Source: JAGVGT01 sp963807225 (GTDB taxonomy: Bacteria; Desulfobacterota; Desulfobulbia; Desulfobulbales; JAGXFP01). Taken from it: a stretch of 64,000 nucleotides of DNA. Below are positions 8,436 to 17,093 of this stretch, piece after piece. Within the stretch, counting starts at the first letter, position 1. Each line of letters begins with the position of its first letter. The stretch covers positions 124,001 through 188,000 of the forward strand of contig CAWEAD010000007.1 in NCBI GenBank assembly GCA_963807225.1. Reading direction: 5' to 3'. Position numbers and translations under genes: made by a program. The notes beneath the pieces are model-generated. The model saw only the letters and a list, made by a program, of their open reading frames with translations, did not search any database and was not told the DNA's origin.

Positions 8436-9784
8436 GAAGGCTGTTCGGTACCGACGGGGTACGCGGGGTGGCCAACATCTTTCCGATGACCACCGAGATC
8501 GCCATGCAGATCGGCCGGGGATTGGCCTTCCTGATCAGGGATATGAAACACGATCACCGGATCGTCATCGGCAAGGATACCCGCCTATCCGGTTACATGA
8601 TCGAGAACGCCTTGGCCGCCGGGATCTGTTCGATGGGAGTCGATGTCCTGCTGGTCGGGCCCATGCCAACCCCGGGTATCGCCTTCATCACCCATTCGAT
8701 GCGGGCCGATGCCGGCGTGGTGATCTCTGCTTCGCACAACCCCTTCCAGGACAACGGCATCAAGATTTTTGCCCGCGACGGCTACAAATTGCACGACCGG
8801 CTGGAACTGGAAATCGAAGACCTGATCTTCTCTCAGAAAATGGCGGCGCTACGCCCGGTGGCCGAGGAAGTCGGCAAGGCCTTCCGTCTCGACGATGCCA
8901 AGGGACGCTATATCGTCTTCCTGAAGAACAGCTTCCCGCACAACTACGCCCTAGATGGCTTTCACATCGTCCTCGACTGCGCCCACGGCGCCACTTACAA
9001 GGTGGCCCCCCACGTCTTCACCGAACTGGGCGCCCAGGTCACTGCCCTGGGGGTCAACCCGGACGGTCGTAACATCAACCACGAATGCGGCGCCCTTCAC
9101 CCCAGACTGATGGCCGACAAGGTCAAGGAATTGGGGGCCGACATCGGCATAGCCCTGGACGGCGACGGTGACCGGTTGATCGTTTCCGACGAAAAGGGCA
9201 ACATCGTCGACGGCGACCACATCATGGCCATCTGCGCCTCAGAACTCATGACCCGCCGGCATCTGCGCAAGAAGACCCTGGTGGCCACAGTGATGAGCAA
9301 CCTGGGCCTGGAAGTGGCCATGCGGCAGATGGGCGGCAAGCTGGTCCGCACCGGAGTAGGCGATCGTTACGTGGTCGAGGAGATGCGGCGGGGCGGTTTC
9401 AATTTCGGCGGCGAGCAATCGGGCCACCTGATCTTCCTGGACCAAAACACCACCGGCGACGGCATCCTCGCCGCCCTGCAGCTCCTGGCCATCATGATCA
9501 AACGCGACCAACCGCTGTCGGAACTGGCCGGGATCATGGAAACCTATCCGCAGATCCTCAAAAACGTCCGTACCACCCGCAAACTGAACCCGGCCGAGAT
9601 CGATGGTTTTCCCGAAAAAGTCGCCGCCCTGGAAAAGAAACTGGGTGGTACCGGCCGCATCCTGGTGCGACCCTCCGGCACCGAACCGGTGATCCGGGTG
9701 ATGGTCGAAGGTACCGATCGGAAGAAGATCGAGGCCATGGCCGACGAGCTCTGCACCATGATTGCCAAGGCCGATTGCCATTGA
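8432..9784 (+). CDS. glmM: Phosphoglucosamine mutase
   Basis: Interconverts glucosamine-6-phosphate and glucosamine-1-phosphate, feeding UDP-GlcNAc for peptidoglycan and lipid A. 450 residues, full length. The start is GTG, within the YbbR stop overlap, and gives the canonical MRRLFGTDGVRG N-terminus. The phosphoserine loop ISASHNP puts the catalytic Ser at about residue 101, the metal loop DGDGDR is near 243, and the C-terminal RPSGTEPVIRVMVEG phosphate-binding motif is intact. In firmicutes CdaA binds and is inhibited by GlmM; conservation of the gene order suggests the same link here. Confidence 0.97.
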   Translation: MRRLFGTDGVRGVANIFPMTTEIAMQIGRGLAFLIRDMKHDHRIVIGKDTRLSGYMIENALAAGICSMGVDVLLVGPMPTPGIAFITHSMRADAGVVISASHNPFQDNGIKIFARDGYKLHDRLELEIEDLIFSQKMAALRPVAEEVGKAFRLDDAKGRYIVFLKNSFPHNYALDGFHIVLDCAHGATYKVAPHVFTELGAQVTALGVNPDGRNINHECGALHPRLMADKVKELGADIGIALDGDGDRLIVSDEKGNIVDGDHIMAICASELMTRRHLRKKTLVATVMSNLGLEVAMRQMGGKLVRTGVGDRYVVEEMRRGGFNFGGEQSGHLIFLDQNTTGDGILAALQLLAIMIKRDQPLSELAGIMETYPQILKNVRTTRKLNPAEIDGFPEKVAALEKKLGGTGRILVRPSGTEPVIRVMVEGTDRKKIEAMADELCTMIAKADCH

Positions 9785-9794
9785 TTTATTTTCG

Positions 9795-10595
9795 ATGAAA
9801 AAAATCCGTCTGGACCGCCTGTTACTGCTCCGCGACCTGGTTCCCACCCGCCAGAAGGCCCAGGGACTGATCGGGGCCGGCCAGGTCTACGTCGAAGACC
9901 AGCGGGCCGACAAGGCCGGATCGCAGTTTCCCGAAGATTGCCGGATCGAGATCAAAGGCTCGGAATGCCCCTATGTCAGCCGGGGCGGCCTGAAACTGGC
10001 CGGCGGCCTGGATTATTTCGGCATCGAGCCGGCCGGCTTGGTCTGCGGGGATATCGGCGCCTCCACCGGCGGCTTTAGCGACTGCCTGTTGCAACGAGGC
10101 GCCGCCAGGATCTACGCCATCGACGTAGGCTACGGCCAATTGGCCTGGAAACTCCGCTCCGACCCTCGGGTGGTGGTCATGGAACGCACCAACGCCCGCC
10201 ACCTGACCCCGGCCGACCTGCCGGAACCCCTGGATCTGGCGGTGATCGACGCCTCATTCATCTCCCTGGAAATCCTGCTCAAACCGGTTATGGCCCTGAT
10301 CAAGACCGGAGGAGCTATCCTGGCCCTGATCAAACCCCAGTTCGAAGTGGGCAAGGGCCAGGTCGGCAAGGGCGGTGTGGTCCGCGATACCGCCCTGCAC
10401 GAAGCGGCCATCGCCAAGATCGAGGAATTCGGCCGCAGCCTGGGTCTGACCAGTCACGGCCATTGCCCCTCTCCCCTCCTGGGTCCAAAGGGCAACCGGG
10501 AATTTTTGATCTACTTCACCCTCCCGAATGGCCTCCGGAACCTGACCAGGAACGTTGACCGCCGGCGTTTGAACTTCCGCTGCCGCCAGAGGTAA
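9795..10595 (+). CDS. tlyA: TlyA-family rRNA (cytidine-2'-O)-methyltransferase
   Basis: An S4 RNA-binding domain (residues 1-65, RLDRLLLLRDLVPTRQKAQ) is followed by a FtsJ-like Rossmann methyltransferase with the SAM loop CGDIGASTGGFSDCLLQRGA. TlyA proteins methylate ribosomal RNA and in some species affect hemolysis and sensitivity to capreomycin. The frame opens 11 codons earlier inside glmM, but the ATG at 9795 starts at the S4 domain. It lies 10 bases after glmM, at the end of the cdaA operon. About 267 residues, family-typical. Confidence 0.9.
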   Translation: MKKIRLDRLLLLRDLVPTRQKAQGLIGAGQVYVEDQRADKAGSQFPEDCRIEIKGSECPYVSRGGLKLAGGLDYFGIEPAGLVCGDIGASTGGFSDCLLQRGAARIYAIDVGYGQLAWKLRSDPRVVVMERTNARHLTPADLPEPLDLAVIDASFISLEILLKPVMALIKTGGAILALIKPQFEVGKGQVGKGGVVRDTALHEAAIAKIEEFGRSLGLTSHGHCPSPLLGPKGNREFLIYFTLPNGLRNLTRNVDRRRLNFRCRQR

Positions 10596-10752
10596 TATTC
10601 ACCAAACATTCGGATTGACAGCCTGCCCCGCCCCCTCCTAGCATTGAACCATGATTGGTCTCGACGCATAGGCAAGATGAAAGAGCAAGGAGGGATTATG
10701 CAACGGACCAAACCAAAGCGGACCGGGTCCATGCGGAAAAATTTTCGGCCTG

Positions 10753-11379
10753 ATGCTCCTGACGGCGGTTATCTGCACTATTCCCACCCCGGCCCGGGCG
10801 GTTGGCATCGGCCCCTATATCGATTTTTCCGGCGGCTCGGGTACTTTTGAATATGATAGCGACAACTACGAGTTCGACGTCGACACCGGGACCGGGGCGA
10901 TCGGCCTGGCTCTGGACACCGACCCGACCGGCCGGTCGTACTTCAGTTACCGTTTGAACATCGGGTATGAGCGCCAGGACCTGGAAGAAGACTACGACAT
11001 CACCTGGAAAATGCGTGGTCTGGCGGTGGAAAACGTCTTTGCTTTCGCAGTGGCGCGCGGACCAAACATGCGGTGGTGGGTCGGCCCCCTGGTTCGCTTC
11101 GGCTTTTACAGCGGCGACACCGATGACTATTACTACTTTTACTCGGGAGACCGTTACAAGTCCGAGGCGGACTTGTTCGAATTCGGGATCGGAGTGGCCA
11201 CCGGGGTCAATATCAGGGTCAGCCGAAATCTGGTGCTGGCGCCTTCGGCCGGTTTTCGCTTCATCGGTGCCTCCGGGGATAGGTACCGAGATCGATCACA
11301 ATACCGGGAAAGATTTGAAGAAGACCTGACCGGCAACTTTTCCACCGCCTTCATCAACTTCGCCCTGCTCTTCGAGTAG
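10753..11379 (+). CDS. Putative outer-membrane beta-barrel protein (start frame broken)
   Basis: A secreted protein of about 208 residues with alternating hydrophobic/aromatic strands, many Tyr/Asp-rich turns, and a C-terminal strand ending in FALLFE, consistent with an eight- to ten-strand barrel. The ORF opens inside its signal peptide (LMLLTAVICTIPTPARA). The apparent true start is the ATG at 10698 with an AGGAGGG ribosome site, in another frame. Loss of one base from the A5 run at 10737-10741 would join it (MRKIFGLMLL...) into a perfect signal peptide. So this is either a sequencing error or a real off-state. Function unknown. Confidence 0.7.
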   Translation: MLLTAVICTIPTPARAVGIGPYIDFSGGSGTFEYDSDNYEFDVDTGTGAIGLALDTDPTGRSYFSYRLNIGYERQDLEEDYDITWKMRGLAVENVFAFAVARGPNMRWWVGPLVRFGFYSGDTDDYYYFYSGDRYKSEADLFEFGIGVATGVNIRVSRNLVLAPSAGFRFIGASGDRYRDRSQYRERFEEDLTGNFSTAFINFALLFE

Positions 11380-11414
11380 GGAGGGGGCACCACCACTGCA
11401 TCTTCAAACTTTGA

Positions 11415-11449
11415 GGGTCGGCCTCCCACCGGGGCCGGCCCTTTCCCTT
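11415..11449 (+). terminator. Terminator after the barrel gene
   Basis: GGGTCGGCC pairs with GGCCGGCCC (one G-U) around a nine-base loop, followed by TTTCCCTTT. It lies 36 bases after the stop codon. Confidence 0.65.
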
Positions 11450-11519
11450 TCGGCCTCCGGCTCCCTGACCGCACGGTTTTCCAGTCCTCACGGTAGCGCC
11501 AGAGGAAAGAGCCCGTCCG

Positions 11520-12893
11520 TCAGCCATTCATAGCCGAGGATTCCGGCCAGGGAACCGGCCTGATCGCAATCGTCTCCCCGGTTTCGCCCGTCTCCAGCAA
11601 CTCCAGGAAGGCCTGCCGCTCGCCGGCCGGGATCTCCACCGGCCCTAAAGCCTGGTAGCGTTCGGCGAAGATCTTGCGTTTGCGGTTCAAGGCGATCTCC
11701 TGATGACTGCCCCGATAGGAGACCGAGCCCCGCAATTGCGGAGTCAGGTAGCAGACCTGCAACCCCGGCTGCTCCCAGGCAATCTGCGCCAATGCCGCCG
11801 CGCTCAGCAGCAACCGCTCCGGCCCGTCACGCTGCCAGCTCTTTTCCCCTCCCGCACTTTCAAGATTTGCCACCAGCCGGTCAATCTCCGCGACCGAACC
11901 GACCAGCCGCAGGCACCTGAGGTAGCCGGCCTGGGTGATATCCTCGTGGGGCCGCACCAGTCGCAAGGCCGCGCGCTGACGGGCCGCCCGCCCCTGAAAG
12001 CGGCTCTTGTAGGCATAGGAGCAGTAATTGATGGCCGGGGCAGCCGCCATCTCCAGGGCATCGCGCATCAGGCGCAGAGCGGTGAGCTCCGAGCCGTGCA
12101 CCAGAACCCTGGGCGCGTGGACAAAACGGTAGCCCCGAGCCAGGAGTTTCGGCAGGTTATGGGGAGTGGCCCGCATCTGGTGCAGGTTGAGATGCTGCAC
12201 CCCGGCTGCCGCCAGCTCCGGCAGCAGATCGCGCAGCAGTTCATAATCCTCGGGGATGGCGGGGATCTCCACGGTGATCGTGGGGATCCGGCCGACGGCC
12301 AGGCGGAGGTGGTCCAGCCGGTAATCATCGGCGCTGAGATCGAAGCGCATCTCGTCCAGCCCCGCCGCCCGCAGCGCTTCGATTTTCTCCGGCGTGGCCA
12401 GGATGCCATTACTGTAGAGCCACACATGAATATCGGCCCCGAAACGTTTCTTGATCTTGCGGACATACTCCAGGCTGCGATCGAAGGTCAAGAGCGGCTC
12501 GCCGCCGCTGATGCTGGCCCCGGTCAAGCCGAAAGCGGTCAGATAATCCAGGTAATCCTGGGGATTGGCAAAGTCGAGGTTGTTGGTGGCCGGTGAACCT
12601 TTGGACTGCTGGCTGGTCGGGCAGTAAAAGCAACGGCCGTTGCAGATATTGTTGATGAACAGACAGGACCAGTTGCCCTCGCCGCAACGCCGGCATCCGG
12701 GAGACAAAAGGCCGGTGTAGATCTTACTCCCCCGGCAGGCGACCGTAACCCGCCCGGCCAGGGCCGATAAAAGTTCAGCCCGCTCGCCCTCGGCCACCTC
12801 GGCCTCAGCCGGAGACAAAAAGGTCATGGCCGGGTAGCTCTCACCAAATTCGGCCGCATTAGCACTCTCGTACTGCGCCACAGAAATTTCCAT
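11520..12893 (-). CDS. Radical SAM protein of unknown substrate
   Basis: 457 residues. The cluster-binding motif C84-x3-C88-x2-C91 (CNGRCFYC) is followed by SGGEPLL and a TIM-barrel radical SAM core (about 80-330). Three more Cys just before it (C67, C70, C77; CRRCGEGNWSC) may bind a second metal or cluster. The C-terminal 100 residues are not recognisable and may be substrate-binding. The start has a GGAGCAGG ribosome site. No partner gene lies beside it, so the substrate cannot be deduced. Confidence 0.8.
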   Translation of the reverse strand: MEISVAQYESANAAEFGESYPAMTFLSPAEAEVAEGERAELLSALAGRVTVACRGSKIYTGLLSPGCRRCGEGNWSCLFINNICNGRCFYCPTSQQSKGSPATNNLDFANPQDYLDYLTAFGLTGASISGGEPLLTFDRSLEYVRKIKKRFGADIHVWLYSNGILATPEKIEALRAAGLDEMRFDLSADDYRLDHLRLAVGRIPTITVEIPAIPEDYELLRDLLPELAAAGVQHLNLHQMRATPHNLPKLLARGYRFVHAPRVLVHGSELTALRLMRDALEMAAAPAINYCSYAYKSRFQGRAARQRAALRLVRPHEDITQAGYLRCLRLVGSVAEIDRLVANLESAGGEKSWQRDGPERLLLSAAALAQIAWEQPGLQVCYLTPQLRGSVSYRGSHQEIALNRKRKIFAERYQALGPVEIPAGERQAFLELLETGETGETIAIRPVPWPESSAMNG

Positions 12894-13279
12894 AACCTGC
12901 TCCCAAAACCTTCACACTGCTGAAATTCCCCGAACCAAACCGGCAAGACCACCACTGGAAACACGAGAAAACCGAAGACGTTCAGGAATCGTCGGCAACG
13001 GGACTACGGAAAAACAGGGGCAAGGGAAGCATACGGACACACCCTGAATGAGAGGGATAAGCGCCTCCGGCAGCAGGTTGCCGGTATCATTTCCCGGCCC
13101 ACGCTAACTGAGGCATTCACCACTGCTAATACGCGGTCGATCTGATTTTTACAATCTGATTTTTCCAGCAAAAGAATAAAGGCCCTGAGGGCCGGAGTGC
13201 GTTAAAATGGTTTACTTATAAGCCACGATTAATACTGGCAACCAGCCGTTTACAACTACCAATCCCTGCCGGTTTGCCG
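12894..13279. other. Intergenic region between divergent radical SAM and MFS genes
   Basis: About 380 bases without a gene. A short direct repeat (ATCTGATTTTT, twice, near 13140-13165) and a small GGCCCTGAGGGCC hairpin (about 13181) are visible. I looked for cobalamin-box, molybdopterin and c-di-GMP aptamer consensus elements and found none convincing. Confidence 0.45.
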
Positions 13280-14482
13280 ATGAAAGCATCCGCCGTATCT
13301 CATACTTCCTTGCCCCGCAGCATCTGGGTCCTGGGGCTGGTCAGCCTGCTGATGGATATCTCCTCGGAGATGGTGCATGGGCTGCTGCCGGTCTTCCTGG
13401 TTTCGCTGGGCGCCTCCGCCACCGCCATCGGGTTGATCGAAGGCTTCGGCGAGGGACTTGCCCTGATCACCCGGATGTTTTCCGGGGTAATCAGCGACTG
13501 GCTCGGACGCCGTAAGGTGCTGATCGTCGCCGGTTATCTGCTGGGCACCCTGACAAAACCGTTATTCGCGGTGGCCCATGGTGCCGGCCTGGTCTTTGGG
13601 GCCCGCTCCCTGGATCGGTTCGGCAAGGGACTGCGGGGTGCCCCCCGGGATGCCCTGATCGCCGACTTGACCCCGGCCGCACAACGGGGCGCCGCCTACG
13701 GCCTGAGACAGGCCCTGGATTCACTGGGCGCCGTGCTGGGACCGCTGCTGGCCGTGGCCCTGATGATCCTGACCGCCGGCAACTTTCGCCTGGTCTTCTG
13801 GCTGGCGGTGCTGCCCGGTCTGGCCGCCGTCATCCTGTTGACCACCAAGATTCAGGAGCCGGACCAGACGAACCAGTACAGTCGCTTCCCCCTGCGCTTC
13901 AGGGAACTCCGCCTGCTGGGCCGCAGTTACTGGCTATTGCTGGGCCTTGGAGTGATCTTCACCCTGGCCCGCTTCAGCGAGGCCTTCCTGCTACTGCGGG
14001 CCGAAGAACTAGGCCTCAGCGACCGCCTGGTGCCGCTGGTGCTGGTGCTGCTGAGCCTGTTCTACTCACTGGGGGCCTATCCGGCCGGAGCCCTCTCCGA
14101 CCGGATAGGCAGAAAGAAGCTACTGACCCTCGGCCTCTGCTTCCTGCTCGGGGCCGATCTGTTACTGGCCACTGCCACCAGCATCGCCCAGGTTCTGGTC
14201 GGGGCCGGACTATGGGGCTTGCACCTGGCCTTCACTAAAGGTCTGTTCGCAGCCCTGGTGGCCGATACCTCAGACCAGCAGTTGCGAGGCACCGCCTTCG
14301 GGCTTTACGGGTTAGCCACCGGCCTGGCCATCTTAGTCGCCAGCCTGCTGGCCGGTCAGCTCTGGGACCGCTTTGATCCGGCGACCACCTTTTACGCCGG
14401 GGCCGTCTTTACCAGCCTGGCCCTCCTGGGTTTGTTGCTCAGAGCCGGCTGGGGCAGCCGCTCGGATGGGCGCGCCCATTAA
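13280..14482 (+). CDS. Major facilitator superfamily transporter
   Basis: Inner-membrane carrier of about 400 residues with twelve predicted hydrophobic segments in two six-helix halves. The cytoplasmic loop 2-3 signature appears as DWLGRRKVL and again in the second half as SDRIGRKKLL. The RSLDRFGKGLRGAPRDAL loop between helices 4 and 5 marks a subfamily common in environmental bacteria. Substrate unknown. The frame opens at a TTG two codons earlier; the ATG at 13280 is preferred, though its ribosome site is weak. A phosphatase gene follows within 20 bases. Confidence 0.85.
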   Translation: MKASAVSHTSLPRSIWVLGLVSLLMDISSEMVHGLLPVFLVSLGASATAIGLIEGFGEGLALITRMFSGVISDWLGRRKVLIVAGYLLGTLTKPLFAVAHGAGLVFGARSLDRFGKGLRGAPRDALIADLTPAAQRGAAYGLRQALDSLGAVLGPLLAVALMILTAGNFRLVFWLAVLPGLAAVILLTTKIQEPDQTNQYSRFPLRFRELRLLGRSYWLLLGLGVIFTLARFSEAFLLLRAEELGLSDRLVPLVLVLLSLFYSLGAYPAGALSDRIGRKKLLTLGLCFLLGADLLLATATSIAQVLVGAGLWGLHLAFTKGLFAALVADTSDQQLRGTAFGLYGLATGLAILVASLLAGQLWDRFDPATTFYAGAVFTSLALLGLLLRAGWGSRSDGRAH

Positions 14483-14501
14483 AAGAACAAAAGAGGTTTT
14501 C

Positions 14502-15116
14502 ATGATGAAATCAAAGGTGCTTCAGCTCCTGACCTTATTGTTGGCCCTGTCGACAACCGCCAGCCCGCCGACTTGGGCCCAAGCTACCGGCCCCGAGGCC
14601 CGTCCGGCCAACTGGGCTCAGCCTCTGGAACTGGCCGGCGTCCCCAACCTCCATCGGGTCTCCCCTACCCTCTATCGCAGCGCCCAGCCCAGCGCCGAGG
14701 GTATGCGCAACCTGAAGGAATTGGGCATCAAGACTGTCATCAATCTGCGCTCCTTCCATAGCGACCAGGACGAAACAGCCGGCCTGGGCTTGGCCACCGA
14801 ACATATCTATATGAAAACCTGGCATCCGGAAGTGGAGGACGTGGTCCGCTTCCTGCGGATCGCCACGGATCCGACCCGCGCCCCGGTCCTGGTCCACTGC
14901 CAGCATGGCGCCGACCGGACCGGAACCATGAGTGCCATCTATCGGATTCTGGTTCAGGGTTGGAGCAAGGATGAAGCCCTCAAGGAAATGACCGAAGGCG
15001 GTTATAACTTTCACGAAATCTGGATCAATCTCTTGCCATGGATCAACGGCCTCGATCTGGAAGCCATTCGCCGGGAGGCCGGATTGGCCTCGACGGAGCC
15101 CCCGCCCTTGCAGTAG
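14502..15116 (+). CDS. Periplasmic dual-specificity/tyrosine-type phosphatase
   Basis: A signal peptide (MMKSKVLQLLTLLLALSTTA, cleavage near AQA) precedes a Cys-based phosphatase domain. The active-site loop is HCQHGADRTG, a CX5R motif, preceded by a general-acid region and the YRSAQPSAEG segment typical of this DSP-like family. Such proteins act on phosphotyrosine or phospholipid/inositol phosphates; the substrate here is unknown. The start follows an AAGAGG ribosome site; the alternative ATG is one codon later. It sits between an MFS carrier and dgkA, so a role in lipid phosphate turnover is possible but unproven. Confidence 0.82.
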   Translation: MMKSKVLQLLTLLLALSTTASPPTWAQATGPEARPANWAQPLELAGVPNLHRVSPTLYRSAQPSAEGMRNLKELGIKTVINLRSFHSDQDETAGLGLATEHIYMKTWHPEVEDVVRFLRIATDPTRAPVLVHCQHGADRTGTMSAIYRILVQGWSKDEALKEMTEGGYNFHEIWINLLPWINGLDLEAIRREAGLASTEPPPLQ

Positions 15117-15171
15117 ATTGACAGGAAACTTCGGCTGAGGCTGAACCTGAAATTTAACCATCGGTAACGAA

Positions 15172-15552
15172 ATGTCTGAAAAACCCACACCCAAGACCGG
15201 TCTGGCCCGGATCATCGCCGCCGCCGGCTATTCGACCGCCGGCTTCCGAGCCGCCTGGCGCCATGAGGCCGCCTTCCGCCAGGAATCACTCCTGGCCCTC
15301 GTTCTACTCACCCTACTCTACTTCCTGCCCCTGCCCCCAACCTTCAAGGGCCTGCTGTTCGCGGCCACGATCTTGCCGCTGGTGGTCGAGCTACTCAATT
15401 CGGCCTTGGAGGCAATGGTGGACCTGGCCTCACCAGACTTTCACCCCCTGGCCAAACGGGTAAAAGACATGGGCAGCGCTGCCGTCATGCTCAGCCTGCT
15501 GCTGGCCCTGGGCCTCTGGTTAATGGCGGTGGTGCAGATTTTCGGGGGCTGA
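15172..15552 (+). CDS. dgkA: Diacylglycerol kinase (prokaryotic type)
   Basis: Small inner-membrane enzyme that phosphorylates diacylglycerol (or undecaprenol) with ATP, recycling lipid from envelope synthesis. 126 residues with three membrane segments and the family signature VVELLNSALEAMVDL plus ASPDFHPLAKRVKDMGSAAV. It follows the phosphatase gene by 55 bases on the same strand. Confidence 0.92.
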   Translation: MSEKPTPKTGLARIIAAAGYSTAGFRAAWRHEAAFRQESLLALVLLTLLYFLPLPPTFKGLLFAATILPLVVELLNSALEAMVDLASPDFHPLAKRVKDMGSAAVMLSLLLALGLWLMAVVQIFGG

Positions 15553-15667
15553 AGCTGCACACAAAATGAGATATTGCTAGACCTTAGCCACGTCATTCAG
15601 ACAATCGGAAGCAGGTCGAGGCCGAACGCACAACCCGGACCGCAACCGCACAGGAAGTCTATTGCCC

Positions 15668-16147
15668 ATGACCGATGAACAGTACAAGTCGTTTCAGCTT
15701 TGGTTTAAGAGCCATATCAGAACTTTCCGGGAAGCCGACCCCGCCCACCAGCGGAGCCTTGACCTGAAGGAGGAGCATACCGCCCGGGTGGGCGCGGTTA
15801 TGGATCGCCTCACCGGGGAATTACACCTGTCGGAAAACACCCGCCTGATCGCGGCGGCAACCGCTTTGTTCCATGACCTGGGCCGATTCCCTCAATACCA
15901 CCGGTACCGAACCTTCCGCGACTCGGACTCGGAGAATCACGCCAAACTTTCAATCCGTGAATTGACCAGGCACCGGGTTCTTCACACCCTGGAGCCGGCG
16001 GAGCGACATCTCATCGGCCGGGCCGTCATCTATCATAACCGTCTTCACCTTCCCGATCATCTTGACCCGGTAACCCTTCTCCATAGCCGGCTCCTCAGGG
16101 ATGCCGACAAGGTCGATATCCTGCGGGTTATGGCGGATGAGCTATAG
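15668..16147 (+). pseudogene. HD-domain hydrolase, N-terminal part (frame break)
   Basis: Metal-dependent HD phosphohydrolase. Visible motifs are H near EEHTARV, the HD pair in ALFHDLGRF, and DADKVDIL near the end. The frame stops at a TAG (16145-16147) in mid-protein; the homologous sequence continues at once in the next frame from about 16140 (MADEL, then YRRPQAERNP). One base too many or too few near 16140 explains it. The ATG at 15668 is chosen over the TTG two codons upstream. If the break is an artefact, this plus the next entry is one protein of about 270 residues. Confidence 0.75.
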
Positions 16148-16481
16148 GAGACCACAAGCAGAACGAAACCCCGTGCTTACGCTGGGAATGGATTTGGAAC
16201 AGGGGGTTGGGGACGATGTTTACCGGCAACTCTTCGAAAAACGCATCATGAGCTACACCGAACTCGGCAATGCCAATGAATTCAAGGTGTTGCAGATGAG
16301 CTGGGTCTTTGATATCAATTTCCGGCCAACCTTTGAGATCCTGCGCGAGAGAGGCGACCTCGACGTAATCGCCGCCACCCTTCCAGCAACTGCAATTCGC
16401 GATAAGGCCAGGAGTTTTATCAAGGCATACATCGACCATCGCCTGGATGAGGGCATGAAAGAAGTGGATGACCTGGGCTGA
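16137..16481 (+). pseudogene. HD-domain hydrolase, C-terminal part
   Basis: Continuation of the preceding HD-domain protein in a shifted frame, ending with the family's C-terminal helical region (NEFKVLQMSWVFDINFRPTFE...). The first codons (MSY) belong to the overlap. No ribosome site supports independent translation. Confidence 0.7.
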
Positions 16482-16651
16482 CTCCTACCTTTTCTTTCAG
16501 GTCCGACTTCCCGGCTATTTCTGTAACTCTCAGAGGAGGTAAGAATACGGCTTAGAAGTTGAGCGGAGACGGTGATGAAATCAACCAGATACTACTGCGT
16601 TTTACTTAATAATTACAGCTCATTACACTTTTCACACGGCCTCAACGTTTT

Positions 16652-16732
16652 GTCTAACCGGCGCGCGAAAGGAGGCGAAGCCGACTGAAGCGCGACCGGT
16701 TGAGCCGCGTGTAAGGTACAACCGTGTTAGAT
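16652..16732. other. attC-like integron recombination site
   Basis: An 81-base imperfect palindrome bounded by GTCTAAC (16652-16658, fits RYYYAAC) and GTTAGAT (16726-16732, fits GTTRRRY). These are the same core pair as in the aadA-type attC. The cores pair with each other, CGG / CCG extends the stem, and an inner CCGGCGCGC / GCGCGACCGG stem is present. A cupin gene of cassette-like size lies directly beyond it. No integrase gene or second clear attC was found in the window, so this may be a stray cassette or a coincidence. Confidence 0.4.
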
Positions 16733-16745
16733 GTCGGGCCTGAGC

Positions 16746-17093
16746 TTACTCTTGCCTTACTATATCGACCGAGATCTCCACCGCCGGAATCGTTCCTCTG
16801 TTCTCAAGCCAGTGTGTGGTGTTCCTATCCTCGGGCCAGCCCACTCCCGGCCCATAGTCCGTAGCGACGCCATTTCGATGGTCAGTGATCGTTCCCTGCA
16901 GTATGTAGACGGTGCCAGGTCTGTCTTTATGGTCGTGAATCGGGCCGAAGACGCCTCCAGGCTCAATGGTCACCATACGCATTCGAAGTTGGCGCCCTGC
17001 CATGCCCTCGATCTCAGGGCCAAGGTCAACCGTTGAAAGTAACTTCACCGTAACACCATTCGTCTCAGGTGCCACCTGTTCGTTGCTCATCAT
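16746..17093 (-). CDS. Cupin-domain protein
   Basis: A 115-residue single cupin barrel. Motif 1 is degenerate (GPIHDHKDRPGTVYILQG), giving His-x-His and downstream residues for a metal site; motif 2 is PEDRNTTHWLENRG with a further His. Such small cupins bind metal ions and can be enzymes or sensors; the substrate is unknown. A GAGGAG ribosome site precedes tandem ATG codons at 17093 and 17090. Its base composition is less GC-rich than its neighbours and it abuts the attC-like site, consistent with an acquired cassette. Confidence 0.8.
   Translation of the reverse strand: MMSNEQVAPETNGVTVKLLSTVDLGPEIEGMAGRQLRMRMVTIEPGGVFGPIHDHKDRPGTVYILQGTITDHRNGVATDYGPGVGWPEDRNTTHWLENRGTIPAVEISVDIVRQE

Noticed and set aside
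12894..13279. Cobalamin or molybdopterin riboswitch before the radical SAM or MFS gene
   Set aside because: A CACCACTGG stretch resembles one B12-box fragment, but the other conserved boxes are absent on both strands.
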